A stretch of 64,000 bases of DNA, taken from the NCBI RefSeq assembly GCF_003095395.1, contig NZ_QEIJ01000009.1:1-64000 (forward strand), in the 5' to 3' direction. This DNA is from Microbacterium sp. Gd 4-13 (GTDB lineage: Bacteria > Actinomycetota > Actinomycetes > Actinomycetales > Microbacteriaceae). How positions within the stretch are numbered: the first letter of the stretch is position 1; every line of letters begins with the position of its first letter. Made by a program: the position numbers and the translations under genes. The notes under the pieces are model-generated. The model did not search any database, had not been told where the DNA came from, and saw nothing but the letters and a program-made list of their open reading frames with translations. Below are positions 57,159 to 64,000 of the stretch, one piece after another.

Positions 57159-59423
57159 TCAGGCCGGTTGGGGCACGGATACAGGTGTCGCCGTGTGCGA
57201 CGGGGCGGGCGTCGCGCGGAAGCGACGCAGCCGGAGACTGTTGGTGACGACGAACACGGATGACAGCGCCATCGCTGCGGCGGCGACCAGCGGGTTCAGC
57301 AGCCCCGCCATGGCGACCGGGATCGCGGCGACGTTGTACGCGAACGCCCAGAACAGGTTGCCCTTGATAGTGCCCAGGGTGCGGCGGGCCAACCGGATCG
57401 CGTCAGCGACGACGAGGAGGTCGCCGGAGACGATGGTGATGTCGCTAGCGGCGATCGCCGCGTCCGTGCCGCCTCCCATCGCCAACCCCAGGTCCGCGGC
57501 GGCCAGAGCGGCGGCGTCGTTGACCCCATCGCCGACCATCGCGACCACATGCCCGTCCGCTTGCAGCTGGCGGATCACGTCGAGCTTGCCCGCGGGGGTG
57601 ACACCCGCGCGCACGTCCTCGATACCCACCGCTGCGGCGACCCGTCCGGCGGTGTGCGCGTTGTCGCCGGTGAGCAGCACCGGTGACAACCCCAACCCGC
57701 GGAGCCGGCGGACCGCTTCGACGCTGGTCGGTTTGACGGTGTCGGCCACCACGATCGCGCCGAGATAGTCGCCGTCTCGGCCCACGGCGATCACGGTGCC
57801 GTCCTGCGCGAGCACGTCCAGTTGCGCAACGGCATCCGGGGTGGGGTGGATGCTCCACTGTTCGGCCAGCCATGATGCGCGGCCGGCGACGACGGCGGAA
57901 CCGTCCACGATGCCCTGCACGCCGAACCCGGCGTGCGACGCGAACGTTTCCGCGCGGGGCACGGTGTCGGTGGCTGCGACGATGGCGCGGGCGACCGGGT
58001 GCTCGGACCCGGACTCGACCGCCGCTGCCACCCGCAGCAGCTCGGCGCGGGTGACTCCGGGGGCCGGGTGCACGTCGGTCACGGCCATCTGCCCCGTGGT
58101 GACGGTGCCGGTCTTGTCCAACACGATGGTGTCTACCGTGCGGGTCTGCTCCAGCACCTGCGGCCCCCGGATGAGGATGCCCAGCTGCGACCCGCGGCCG
58201 GTGCCCACCAGGAGGGCGGTGGGCGTGGCCAGGCCAAGTGCGCACGGGCACGCGATGATCAGCGTCGCCACCGCCGCGGTGAACGCCAGCTCGAACGAGC
58301 CACCGGCGAGCATCCACCCGGCAAACGCGGCCACGGCCAGGCCGATGACGATGGGGACGAATACCGCCGATACCCGGTCAGCGAGTCGCTGCACCCGGGC
58401 TTTGCCGGTCTGTGCTTCCTCCATCAGCCGCCGCATCCGCGCGAGCTCCGTGTCGGCGCCGACACGGGTGATTTCCACGATCAGCCGGCCGCCGACGTTC
58501 ACGGTCGCACCGACCACTCGGGACCCGATTGTGACCTCGATCGGCACGGACTCGCCGGTCAGCATGCTCGCGTCCACGGCGGAGGACCCGTCGGTCACGA
58601 GGCCATCGGAGGGGATCTTCTCCCCCGGCCGGATCAGCACCAGGTCACCGACAACCAGGTCTGCGACGGGGACGGTGCGCTCGAGCCCGTCGACAAGCTT
58701 GGTGGCGTTCTTCGCGCCCATCTCCAGCAACGCCCGCAGCGCTTCCGAGGAGGACTTCTTGGCGCGGGCTTCGGCGTACCGTCCGGCGAGGATGAACACC
58801 GTGACCAGCGCGGCCACTTCGAGATAGATCTCGTGACCGCCGGCTTGTGGGGTGCCGATGAGGGTGAACGTCATGGTCATGCCGGCCATCCCGGCGCCGC
58901 CGAAGAATAGTGCGTACAGGGACCACCCGAGCGCGGCGATCACGCCGACGCTGATCAGTGTGTCCATTGTGGCTGCACCGTGGCGGGCGTTCACGGCCGC
59001 GGCGCGGTGGAACGGCCATGCCCCCCACACCGCGACGGGGGCAGCGAGGGTTAGGGCAAGCCATTGCCAGTACTCGAACTGCAGAACCGGGATCATCGAC
59101 ATCACCGCGACCGGGACGGCTAGGGCTGTGCTGATCAGCAGGCGGCGGCGCAGCGACCCGGTTTCATCGTCGTCTCGTGCCGGTGCGGCCTGGTCCGGTT
59201 TCGTCGCAGGCGGGACTGGGAGGGCGGCGTGGTAGCCGGCGGATTCGACGGCGGTGATGAGGTCGGCGGTGTCGACGTCGGTCCCGCGGACGCGTGCTTT
59301 CTCGGTGGCATAGTTCACCGTCGCTTCCACTCCGGGAAGCTTGTTCAGCTTGCGTTCGATCCGGGACGCGCACGAGGCGCACGTCATCCCGGAGATGTCG
59401 AGTTCGACGTCGACGGCGGTCAT
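57159..59423 (-). CDS. copA: CopA-type Cu(I)-translocating P1B ATPase
   Basis: This 754-residue P-type ATPase has one N-terminal HMA domain ([15 protein letters not shown]15 and C18), the CPC membrane site ([13 protein letters not shown]392-P-C394), phosphorylation motif [10 protein letters not shown] (D436), HP motif [11 protein letters not shown], and hinge [10 protein letters not shown]. These are the features of P1B-1 Cu(I) exporters. The start overlaps the CopZ-like gene stop by four bases. Metal specificity (Cu(I)/Ag(I)) follows from the family. Confidence 0.92.
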   Translation of the reverse strand: MTAVDVELDISGMTCASCASRIERKLNKLPGVEATVNYATEKARVRGTDVDTADLITAVESAGYHAALPVPPATKPDQAAPARDDDETGSLRRRLLISTALAVPVAVMSMIPVLQFEYWQWLALTLAAPVAVWGAWPFHRAAAVNARHGAATMDTLISVGVIAALGWSLYALFFGGAGMAGMTMTFTLIGTPQAGGHEIYLEVAALVTVFILAGRYAEARAKKSSSEALRALLEMGAKNATKLVDGLERTVPVADLVVGDLVLIRPGEKIPSDGLVTDGSSAVDASMLTGESVPIEVTIGSRVVGATVNVGGRLIVEITRVGADTELARMRRLMEEAQTGKARVQRLADRVSAVFVPIVIGLAVAAFAGWMLAGGSFELAFTAAVATLIIACPCALGLATPTALLVGTGRGSQLGILIRGPQVLEQTRTVDTIVLDKTGTVTTGQMAVTDVHPAPGVTRAELLRVAAAVESGSEHPVARAIVAATDTVPRAETFASHAGFGVQGIVDGSAVVAGRASWLAEQWSIHPTPDAVAQLDVLAQDGTVIAVGRDGDYLGAIVVADTVKPTSVEAVRRLRGLGLSPVLLTGDNAHTAGRVAAAVGIEDVRAGVTPAGKLDVIRQLQADGHVVAMVGDGVNDAAALAAADLGLAMGGGTDAAIAASDITIVSGDLLVVADAIRLARRTLGTIKGNLFWAFAYNVAAIPVAMAGLLNPLVAAAAMALSSVFVVTNSLRLRRFRATPAPSHTATPVSVPQPA

Positions 59424-59743
59424 ACCGGGTCACCTGCCAGGGCGTATCCGGCTTCCTCGACCGCGGCCTGCACCGCGGCGGCGTCGATCGGTCGTGCGCT
59501 GTGAATGGTCACCCGCGACGTGCCGCCGACGTTCAGATCGACGGCAACGCTCTGCACGCCGTCGATCGCGGTCAGTTCTTCGGTGACGCTCGCGACACAG
59601 TGCGAGCAGGTCATTCCTGTCACCAGAATCTCGTCGGTCACGGCGGCATCCACAGCCGGGGTCGACGCGGCGGCGGAACCGGTGGAGCAGCATGCGCAGC
59701 TTGCCTCGGAGTCGGTCAGTCCAAGGTCGATGCGGTCAGTCAT
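59420..59743 (-). CDS. CopZ-like heavy-metal-associated protein with Cys-rich N-terminus
   Basis: This 107-residue protein has a C-terminal HMA domain (~36-105) with [17 protein letters not shown] (C46, C49), then [20 protein letters not shown] ~35-residue N-terminal extension contains [11 protein letters not shown] (C16, C18, C19), absent in typical 68-residue CopZ, and may be an extra copper site. It delivers Cu(I) to the adjacent CopA-type ATPase or to CsoR. The ATG at 59743 gives [11 protein letters not shown]. Overlap with copA supports co-translation. Confidence 0.8.
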   Translation of the reverse strand: MTDRIDLGLTDSEASCACCSTGSAAASTPAVDAAVTDEILVTGMTCSHCVASVTEELTAIDGVQSVAVDLNVGGTSRVTIHSARPIDAAAVQAAVEEAGYALAGDPV

Positions 59744-59774
59744 GATGCGTGTCCTCCAGGGTTTCGTGTGGTGG

Positions 59775-60056
59775 TCAGGAGCGAACGAGACGCGCGATCG
59801 CGTCGTTGGCTTCACGGATCTTCTCGGCGGCGACGTGGCCGCCTTTGGCGCTCGCTTCCGCTACGCAGTGACTCAGGTGATCCCCCAGCAGGGACAGCGC
59901 CACCGTCTCCAGCGCCTTCGTCGCGGCGGACACCTGGGTGAGAATGTCGATGCAGTACTTGTCTTCCTCGACCATTCGCGCGATTCCGCGCACCTGGCCC
60001 TCCGCGCGGCGCAACCGCTTCAGCAGGTCGTCCTTGTTGCCCTCGTAACCGTTCAC
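59775..60056 (-). CDS. csoR: CsoR-family copper-sensing repressor
   Basis: This 93-residue all-helical repressor has the CsoR copper ligands C35 (EDKYCIDIL), H60 and C64 (GDHLSHCVAEA), and the conserved RLRRAEGQVRGIARMVE. It starts with GTG. It represses the copper operon and releases DNA on binding Cu(I). A G/C-rich dyad upstream (GTATAC...GTATAC, 60059-60084) is a typical operator. It is the first gene of the eight-gene leftward operon. Confidence 0.92.
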   Translation of the reverse strand: MNGYEGNKDDLLKRLRRAEGQVRGIARMVEEDKYCIDILTQVSAATKALETVALSLLGDHLSHCVAEASAKGGHVAAEKIREANDAIARLVRS

Positions 60057-60058
60057 AC

Positions 60059-60084
60059 GTATACCCTACCCCCCTACCGTATAC
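60059..60084. promoter_or_regulatory. Candidate CsoR operator
   Basis: GTATAC half-sites flank a C-rich core (CCTACCCCCCTACC) over 26 bases. This is the known style of CsoR operators (GTATAC with a C/G tract). It directly precedes the csoR start and would overlap its promoter. Confidence 0.7.
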
Positions 60085-60135
60085 AGATGTCAAGGGAATC
60101 CATGAGGAAGACAACCCTTCACCGATATCGCAAGG

Positions 60136-60147
60136 CGTGAATTCACG
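60136..60147. promoter_or_regulatory. Perfect 12-base palindrome CGTGAATTCACG
   Basis: It lies 20 bases before the ArsR/CmtR-like gene, together with an outer ACCGATA...TATCGGT dyad (60121-60165). It is a plausible operator for this metal sensor. Confidence 0.45.
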
Positions 60148-60167
60148 TTCCTATGTACTATCGGTGT

Positions 60168-60512
60168 ATGTCCACTGCCACCGCGTCCGCCACCGTCACC
60201 CATACCGCGGCTCTCGCGCGGCTCGGGCACGCTCTTTCAGATATCACCCGCGCGGGGGTGCTGCTTGCCCTGCGCGAGGCTCCCGCCTACCCGTCCGACC
60301 TCGCCGACGCGCTGGGCGTCTCTCGCCAGGTCATGTCCAACCAGCTCGCGTGCTTGCGCGGCTGCGGCCTTGTTGAGGCCGTCCCGGATGGGCGACGAAC
60401 CTGGTACCGACTCGCGGATGCGCATCTTGCCCCCGCCCTGGACGAGCTGTTGCGCGTCGTCCTGTACGTCGAGCCGGGCTGCTGTGCCGGAGAGAGCTGC
60501 ACCTGCGCATGA
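60168..60512 (+). CDS. CmtR-like metal-sensing ArsR-family repressor
   Basis: This 114-residue winged-helix repressor (LARLGHALSDITRAGVLLAL, SDLADALGVSRQVMSNQLACL) has C62 and C66 in helix 4 (ACLRGCGLV) and a C-terminal cluster CCAGESCTC (from C105). Mycobacterial CmtR binds Cd/Pb through C57, C61 and C102, the same arrangement. The start is the ATG giving MSTATASATV. It overlaps the CDF transporter gene, which it most likely controls. Confidence 0.8.
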   Translation: MSTATASATVTHTAALARLGHALSDITRAGVLLALREAPAYPSDLADALGVSRQVMSNQLACLRGCGLVEAVPDGRRTWYRLADAHLAPALDELLRVVLYVEPGCCAGESCTCA

Positions 60513-61186
60513 CCACCATCACGCCCCGCCTTGCTGGTGACCGCCGAATCGTCCTGCAACGCCGCATCCGGTGGATCGTCACCGCGACGATCGTCTACAA
60601 CCTGATCGAGGCCGTGGTCGCGATCACTGCCGGCACCGTGGCATCGTCGGCCGCACTGATCGGGTTCGGCCTGGACTCCACCATCGAAGTTCTATCGGCG
60701 GCCGCCGTGGCCTGGCAGTTCACCCGCCGCGACCCTGAGCGATGGGAGAAAGGCACACTCCGCGTCATCGCGGTCGCGTTCTTCGCCCTCGCCGCATACG
60801 TCACAGTCACGTCGGTGCTCGCGCTCGTCGGCCAGGTCGACGTCGAGCACTCCACCCTCGGCATCGTCATCACCGCCCTCAGCGTCGCCATCATGCCGTT
60901 CCTCTCGCTCGCTGAGCGTCGCGCCGGTCGCGAACTGGGATCAGCCACAGCTGTCGCGGACTCCAAGCAGACGCTCATCTGCACCTACCTCTCCGCGGCT
61001 GTACTGGTGGGCCTGGTCGTCAACAGCCTGTTCGGCTGGTGGTGGGCCGACGCGATCGCCGGCCTCGTCATCGCCGCGTTCGCGATCCGAGAGGGCATCG
61101 AGGCGTGGCGCGGTGACGCCTGCGCCACCTCGGTTGGAATGCTCCTGGAAGACGAACACGACGATGACCACCACGACGAACACTGA
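60509..61186 (+). CDS. Cation diffusion facilitator-type metal transporter
   Basis: This 225-residue membrane protein has six helices of the CDF transmembrane domain (e.g. WIVTATIVYNLIEAVVAITAG, STIEVLSAAAVAWQFT, VIAVAFFALAAYVTVTSVL). The second metal half-site may be AVADSKQTLICTY. The His/Asp-rich end is DEHDDDHHDEH. It lacks the ~90-residue cytoplasmic C-terminal domain of typical CDF proteins. Position behind a CmtR-like sensor indicates Cd, Zn or Pb export. The start overlaps the repressor stop. Confidence 0.8.
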   Translation: MTTITPRLAGDRRIVLQRRIRWIVTATIVYNLIEAVVAITAGTVASSAALIGFGLDSTIEVLSAAAVAWQFTRRDPERWEKGTLRVIAVAFFALAAYVTVTSVLALVGQVDVEHSTLGIVITALSVAIMPFLSLAERRAGRELGSATAVADSKQTLICTYLSAAVLVGLVVNSLFGWWWADAIAGLVIAAFAIREGIEAWRGDACATSVGMLLEDEHDDDHHDEH

Positions 61187-61189
61187 GCC

Positions 61190-61834
61190 GTGAAAACCGC
61201 CGCTAAGCCGCTGATCGCAGCGGCCACCGTCCTCGTCGCCCTCGTTCTCGCCAGCCTGATCTACTTCCTCATCGACCGCGCGCAGGCACCCGATCCCGCA
61301 TCGGCCAGCATTCTCCGGCCGGACTCGCGCGTGCTCGACGACGGCGGCACCGACGCGGTGACCATCGTGGAGTTCCTGGACTTCGAGTGCGAAGCATGCG
61401 GCGCGTACTACCCGATCGTCGAAGAGCTGCGCGAGAAGTACGCCGGGCGCATCACCTACGCAGTCCGCTACTTCCCCCTGCCCGGACACGTCAACTCCAC
61501 CCACGCCGCGATCGCCGCCGAAGCCGCCGCCCAACAAGGCCGGTTCGAGGACATGTATCACCGGCTGTTCGAAACCCAAGCCGAGTGGGGCGAAGCCCAG
61601 GAATCACGCGCCGCCGCGTTCCGGGACTACGCCGCGCAGCTCGGGCTCGACATGACCGCCTACGACACCGCCGTGGCTGATCCTTCAACAGAGGCGCGGG
61701 TGCGGTCGGACTTCGACGAGGGACGCATACTCGGAGTAGGAAGCACCCCTACATTCTTCGTCGATGGCACACTGCTCGTGATCGAGCGGTGGAACGACCT
61801 CGAGACGGCTATCGAATCCGCTTTGCGTGGCTAG
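61190..61834 (+). CDS. DsbA-family thioredoxin-fold membrane-anchored protein
   Basis: This 214-residue protein starts with GTG, has an N-terminal membrane anchor (LIAAATVLVALVLASLIYFLI) and then a DsbA-like domain. The redox site is DFECEACGAYYP (CEAC) and the cis-Pro segment is GVGSTPTFFVDG. It works outside the membrane as a thiol oxidoreductase. In metal operons such proteins may repair thiols or handle periplasmic-side metal-protein disulfides. It follows the CDF gene by three bases. Confidence 0.85.
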   Translation: MKTAAKPLIAAATVLVALVLASLIYFLIDRAQAPDPASASILRPDSRVLDDGGTDAVTIVEFLDFECEACGAYYPIVEELREKYAGRITYAVRYFPLPGHVNSTHAAIAAEAAAQQGRFEDMYHRLFETQAEWGEAQESRAAAFRDYAAQLGLDMTAYDTAVADPSTEARVRSDFDEGRILGVGSTPTFFVDGTLLVIERWNDLETAIESALRG

Positions 61835-61887
61835 GGACTCACGACCGAACGCACAGACCACCCCCACTTCCCGCGGAGAATAGGATC

Positions 61888-62867
61888 ATGCGAGCAGGTG
61901 TCGAGTGGATGGATCGGCATCAGATCCCGCTCTACCTTGCCGCGCTCGTGCTCGGCGCGGCGGTGGGCCTGCTGGTACCGACGATCGCGTATCCCGCGGA
62001 GCTGGCGATCAATCCCGTGCTCGGGCTGCTGCTGTACGCGACCTTCCTCGGCGTGCCATTCGCCAAAATCGGGCAGGCATTCCGCGATTGGCGATTCCTT
62101 TCCACCGTCTTCGTCGTCAACTTCGTTCTCGTCCCGATCGTGGTGTTCTTGCTGTCTCGGATCGTCGCGCACGACCAGGTGCTCCTCGTCGGGGTGCTGT
62201 TCGTGTTACTGACCCCGTGTGTGGATTACGTCATCGTGTTCACCGGCATCGCCGGTGGGGCGAAGGAACGGCTACTGGCGGCCGCGCCGCTGCTGATGCT
62301 CGCCCAGATGCTCCTGCTGCCGTTTTACCTGTGGTTGTTCGTCGGTGCCGAGTTCGTCGAGGCGGTCGACCTCGCCCCCTTCGTCGAGGCGTTCTTGCTG
62401 CTCATTGTCCTGCCGCTCGTGACGGCCGGGCTTACCCAGCTCGCCGCCGCCCGCACCCGTTGAGGTACGGCGGCGCAAGACGTTGTGCTTGGTGCGATGT
62501 GCCGTTGATGATGCTCACCCTCGCTGTCGTCGTCGCCTCCCAAATTGCCGGCGTCGGCCGGCAGCTCGGCGCGCTTCTGCTCTCGATCCCTGTCTATGTG
62601 CTGTTCGCCGCGGTCATGGTCCCGATCGGCGCCCTTGCAGGCAGGGCGGCGCGGCTGGACGTCCCCGCGCGGAGGGCGATCGTGTTCAGCGGCGCGACCC
62701 GCAACTCCCTCGTCGTCCTCCCGCTCGTCCTTGCACTCCCGGCCGCGTTCGACCTCGCGCCGCTCGTGGTGGTCACTCAGACCCTCGTCGAGCTGATTGC
62801 CATGGTGATCTTCGTTCGCCTCATCCCGCGCCTGCTCCCGCCCCGCTCGGCGTCGACGCCGGCGTAG
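61888..62867 (+). pseudogene. Arsenite permease-like gene (bile acid:Na symporter / ACR3 superfamily), frameshifted
   Basis: The first frame (190 residues, MRAGVEWMDRHQIPLYLAAL onward) has five to six membrane helices and the ACR3-like Cys segment LLTPCVDYVIVFTG, and stops at 62463. A second frame continues the same family with VPLMMLTLAVVVASQIAGVG, the conserved VFSGATRNSLVVLPL motif and a last helix, ending at 62867. One frameshift around 62455 separates them. If real, arsenite export by this pump is lost and the AqpS-like channel is the only export route. A sequencing error is possible. Confidence 0.7.
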
Positions 62868-62919
62868 GGGTCGGTTGGCGACGGTTCGAACAAGTGTTCT
62901 AATTGTCGTAACCTCGGAG

Positions 62920-63060
62920 GTGCGTCGGTTCCAGGGGCACGTGAACGCGTATCCGTGGGAGTGGAGCGCGGCCGGGTTCGATGAGTGGATGACCGATCAG
63001 GTCACCGTCAGCCAGCTGGTGCCCTCCACGATCCTTCACGCCCGGTCGCTCGATGGTCGA
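62920..63060 (+). pseudogene. N-terminal fragment of an integrase-like protein
   Basis: The frame after GTG reads RRFQGHVNAYPWEWSAAGFD then EWMTDQVTVSQLVPSTI. It matches the N-terminal core-binding domain of actinobacterial tyrosine recombinases ('F..H....PW.W......EWM.DL'). The rest is lost. CGGAGG precedes the GTG. Its C-terminal counterpart type is at 37771. Confidence 0.45.
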
Positions 63061-63467
63061 TATCCCACCAACGTGAGAACGCTACGCAAACCAGCGGGGC
63101 TCCCCGGCCAGTGTCGTTCGATCGCATCCATACCCGCGTGCCGGATCGCGAACCGCAACACGATCGCCACAATGATCGCGTCATCCGCATAGCCCAGCAC
63201 AGGAATGAAGTCCGGCACGAGGTCGATCGGGAAAAGCAGGTAGCCGAGCAATCCAAACAGCCACCACCTCGTAGCACGAGGAACAGCGGGATCGCTGGCC
63301 AGCCTCTTGACCAGCCGAACCACATCCGGCACGAGCCGCAGGATCGCCCTCCAGTCGACATCCTTTCCCGCGCGCCGTTGCTGCACCCACAACACGATCA
63401 GCAGGAGCAGCCACAGCAGGATGAACCCACCGAGGACCGAGAGAACGACGACCAGCCAGTCCGGCAT
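63036..63467 (-). CDS. DUF1232 (YkvA-type) membrane protein
   Basis: This 143-residue protein has an N-terminal membrane helix (WLVVVLSVLGGFILLWLLLLI) and a DUF1232 domain with the diagnostic run WWLFGLLGYLLFPIDLVPDF then IPVLGYADDAIIVAIVLRF. YkvA-family proteins are small membrane proteins of unknown role. The ATG giving MPDWLVVVL was selected as the true start. It overlaps the integrase fragment by position, on the opposite strand. Confidence 0.75.
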   Translation of the reverse strand: MPDWLVVVLSVLGGFILLWLLLLIVLWVQQRRAGKDVDWRAILRLVPDVVRLVKRLASDPAVPRATRWWLFGLLGYLLFPIDLVPDFIPVLGYADDAIIVAIVLRFAIRHAGMDAIERHWPGSPAGLRSVLTLVGYRPSSDRA

Positions 63468-63583
63468 TCTGCTCCAAACACTCCACCAACAGCACCACAA
63501 TCAAACCCCACGATGACGCACCCATCACGGGAGAACTTCGCACTAACGAATATCGCTACCTACCGGTCCACTATGACCGGCTG

Positions 63584-63868
63584 ATGGATCAACGCATTCT
63601 GGAACGCATTGCCCGGCAGGACGGGCCTCTGCAGTCGCTCACCCGCCAGGAGTTGGAGCTGGAGCGCGAGCCGTTTACGGGCGAGCCTCAGCCCAAGCCG
63701 GTGCGGGCGTGGGTGCGGTTCGGGGAGACGGCAGTGACCGTCGACGCGGAGGTGTGCAGCTGGACTCCGCATGCCGTCGCGATCCGATTTACGATCGCCG
63801 GCCGGGAGTTCAAGACGTGGGTGTGGTCCTCCGCGGTGAGGGAGGTTTCCCCGCGTCCGAAGCTGTAG
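63584..63868 (+). CDS. Conserved hypothetical protein, 94 aa (paralog of 36499-36825)
   Basis: It begins MDQRILERIARQDGPLQSL, matching residues 15-33 of the protein at 36499, and continues AWVRFGETAVTVDAEVCSWT and AVAIRFTIAGREFKTWVWSS. In-frame codons before the ATG still resemble the paralog's N-terminus (YRYLPVHYDRL versus KRYPHVYDKL) but contain no start codon, so the gene has lost or shifted its start. The next gene is again a minus-strand small membrane protein. Confidence 0.55.
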   Translation: MDQRILERIARQDGPLQSLTRQELELEREPFTGEPQPKPVRAWVRFGETAVTVDAEVCSWTPHAVAIRFTIAGREFKTWVWSSAVREVSPRPKL

Positions 63869-63871
63869 GGG

Positions 63872-64000
63872 TCAGCCTCGGCTCGCGCGACGGAATCGGT
63901 GCGTGAGCACGCCGGCGGCGATCGCGAATGCTGTGGCGGCGAGCCCGGCCGGCACGAGCAGGTACGGCACGACGACGAGCATGGAGCGGCCCAGGAAGCT
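63872..64000 (-). CDS. Partial small membrane protein at the window edge
   Basis: Only the last 42 residues are visible: MLVVVPYLLVPAGLAATAF, then AIAAGVLTHRFRRASRG and a stop. One membrane helix and a basic tail. It is intact as far as it can be read, while its homolog at 36837-37101 is frameshifted. The N-terminus lies outside the window. Confidence 0.55.
   Translation of the reverse strand, partial: SFLGRSMLVVVPYLLVPAGLAATAFAIAAGVLTHRFRRASRG

Noticed and set aside
55828..57768. A 646-codon plus-strand frame opposite the copper ATPases
   Set aside because: It is antisense to two strongly conserved P-type ATPases and consists of low-complexity Arg/Gly/Asp-rich sequence.
1..64000. CRISPR arrays, tRNA or rRNA genes
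   Set aside because: I saw no regularly spaced direct repeats with unique spacers and no sequence matching conserved rRNA segments or a credible tRNA cloverleaf; a dedicated covariance-model search would be decisive.
1..64000. Plasmid replication or partition genes
   Set aside because: No RepA-, ParA- or ParB-like protein was recognised, so I do not claim the window is a plasmid despite the relaxase.

Overview
The window is high-GC DNA with many GTG starts, actinobacterial gene families (CU044_5270-type ECF partner, matrixin-like and beta/gamma-crystallin-like secreted proteins, ArsR-phosphatase fusion, CmtR-like regulator) and Microbacteriaceae-like accessory genes. My best guess is Microbacterium or a close relative (inference). 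I see no rRNA, tRNA, replication or partition genes and almost no housekeeping genes. The window reads as accessory DNA: a mobilizable plasmid or a chromosome segment built from several islands.

Layout. 0-5.5 kb: a truncated DUF1016 gene, a duplicated gene tail, several secreted proteins of unknown role, and an ECF sigma factor with a membrane partner. 5.6-13.1 kb: a mobilization and stabilization module with two membrane or coiled-coil proteins, a MOB-type relaxase, a MobC-like accessory protein and a candidate oriT. It continues with a NrdH-redoxin mini-operon, a SRAP/HMCES-type protease, a XRE regulator, and a serine recombinase translationally coupled to a FicTA toxin-antitoxin pair. 13.4-21.2 kb: a matrixin-like secreted protease, lipoproteins, membrane proteins and a second ECF sigma factor with its CU044_5270 partner. 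21.3-24.6 kb: a Tn5053/Tn552-like transposon (serine resolvase, DDE transposase, AAA ATPase). 24.6-35.7 kb: a HEAT/LRV-like protein, then a cell-surface locus with a decayed gene copy, a WxL-like secreted protein, a DUF916/WxL-partner protein with an LPPTG sorting signal, and two 1240-residue paralogs joining a phosphodiester glycosidase to a calcineurin-like phosphoesterase. This locus is the strongest candidate here for an undescribed system.

36-38 kb: small conserved genes, a decayed membrane-protein gene, ssb and an integrase remnant. 38.5-45 kb: an alcohol dehydrogenase with a TetR regulator, UvrA-like and monooxygenase fragments, and an oxidoreductase cluster (DAO-type FAD enzyme, ABM monooxygenase, DJ-1/PfpI protein, glutathione-independent formaldehyde dehydrogenase) that looks like aldehyde or electrophile detoxification. 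45.2-46.7 kb: a third sigma-like gene with two tiny basic proteins.

46.7-62.9 kb is a metal-resistance island: arsenic (FAD oxidoreductase, aquaporin-type channel, ArsR-phosphatase fusion, ArsC, frameshifted arsenite-permease-like gene), a CadD remnant, a PadR-regulated chromate transporter, and an eight-gene copper operon led by CsoR. The copper operon runs csoR, CopZ-like, CopA-type ATPase, CopB-type ATPase, DUF6153, DUF305, BNR-repeat lipoprotein and an EamA exporter with a His-rich tail. A divergent CmtR-like regulator, CDF transporter and DsbA-like protein follow. The window ends with an integrase remnant, a DUF1232 protein and a second copy of the small-gene plus membrane-gene pair found at 36.5-37.1 kb. 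That repeated pair brackets the metal island.
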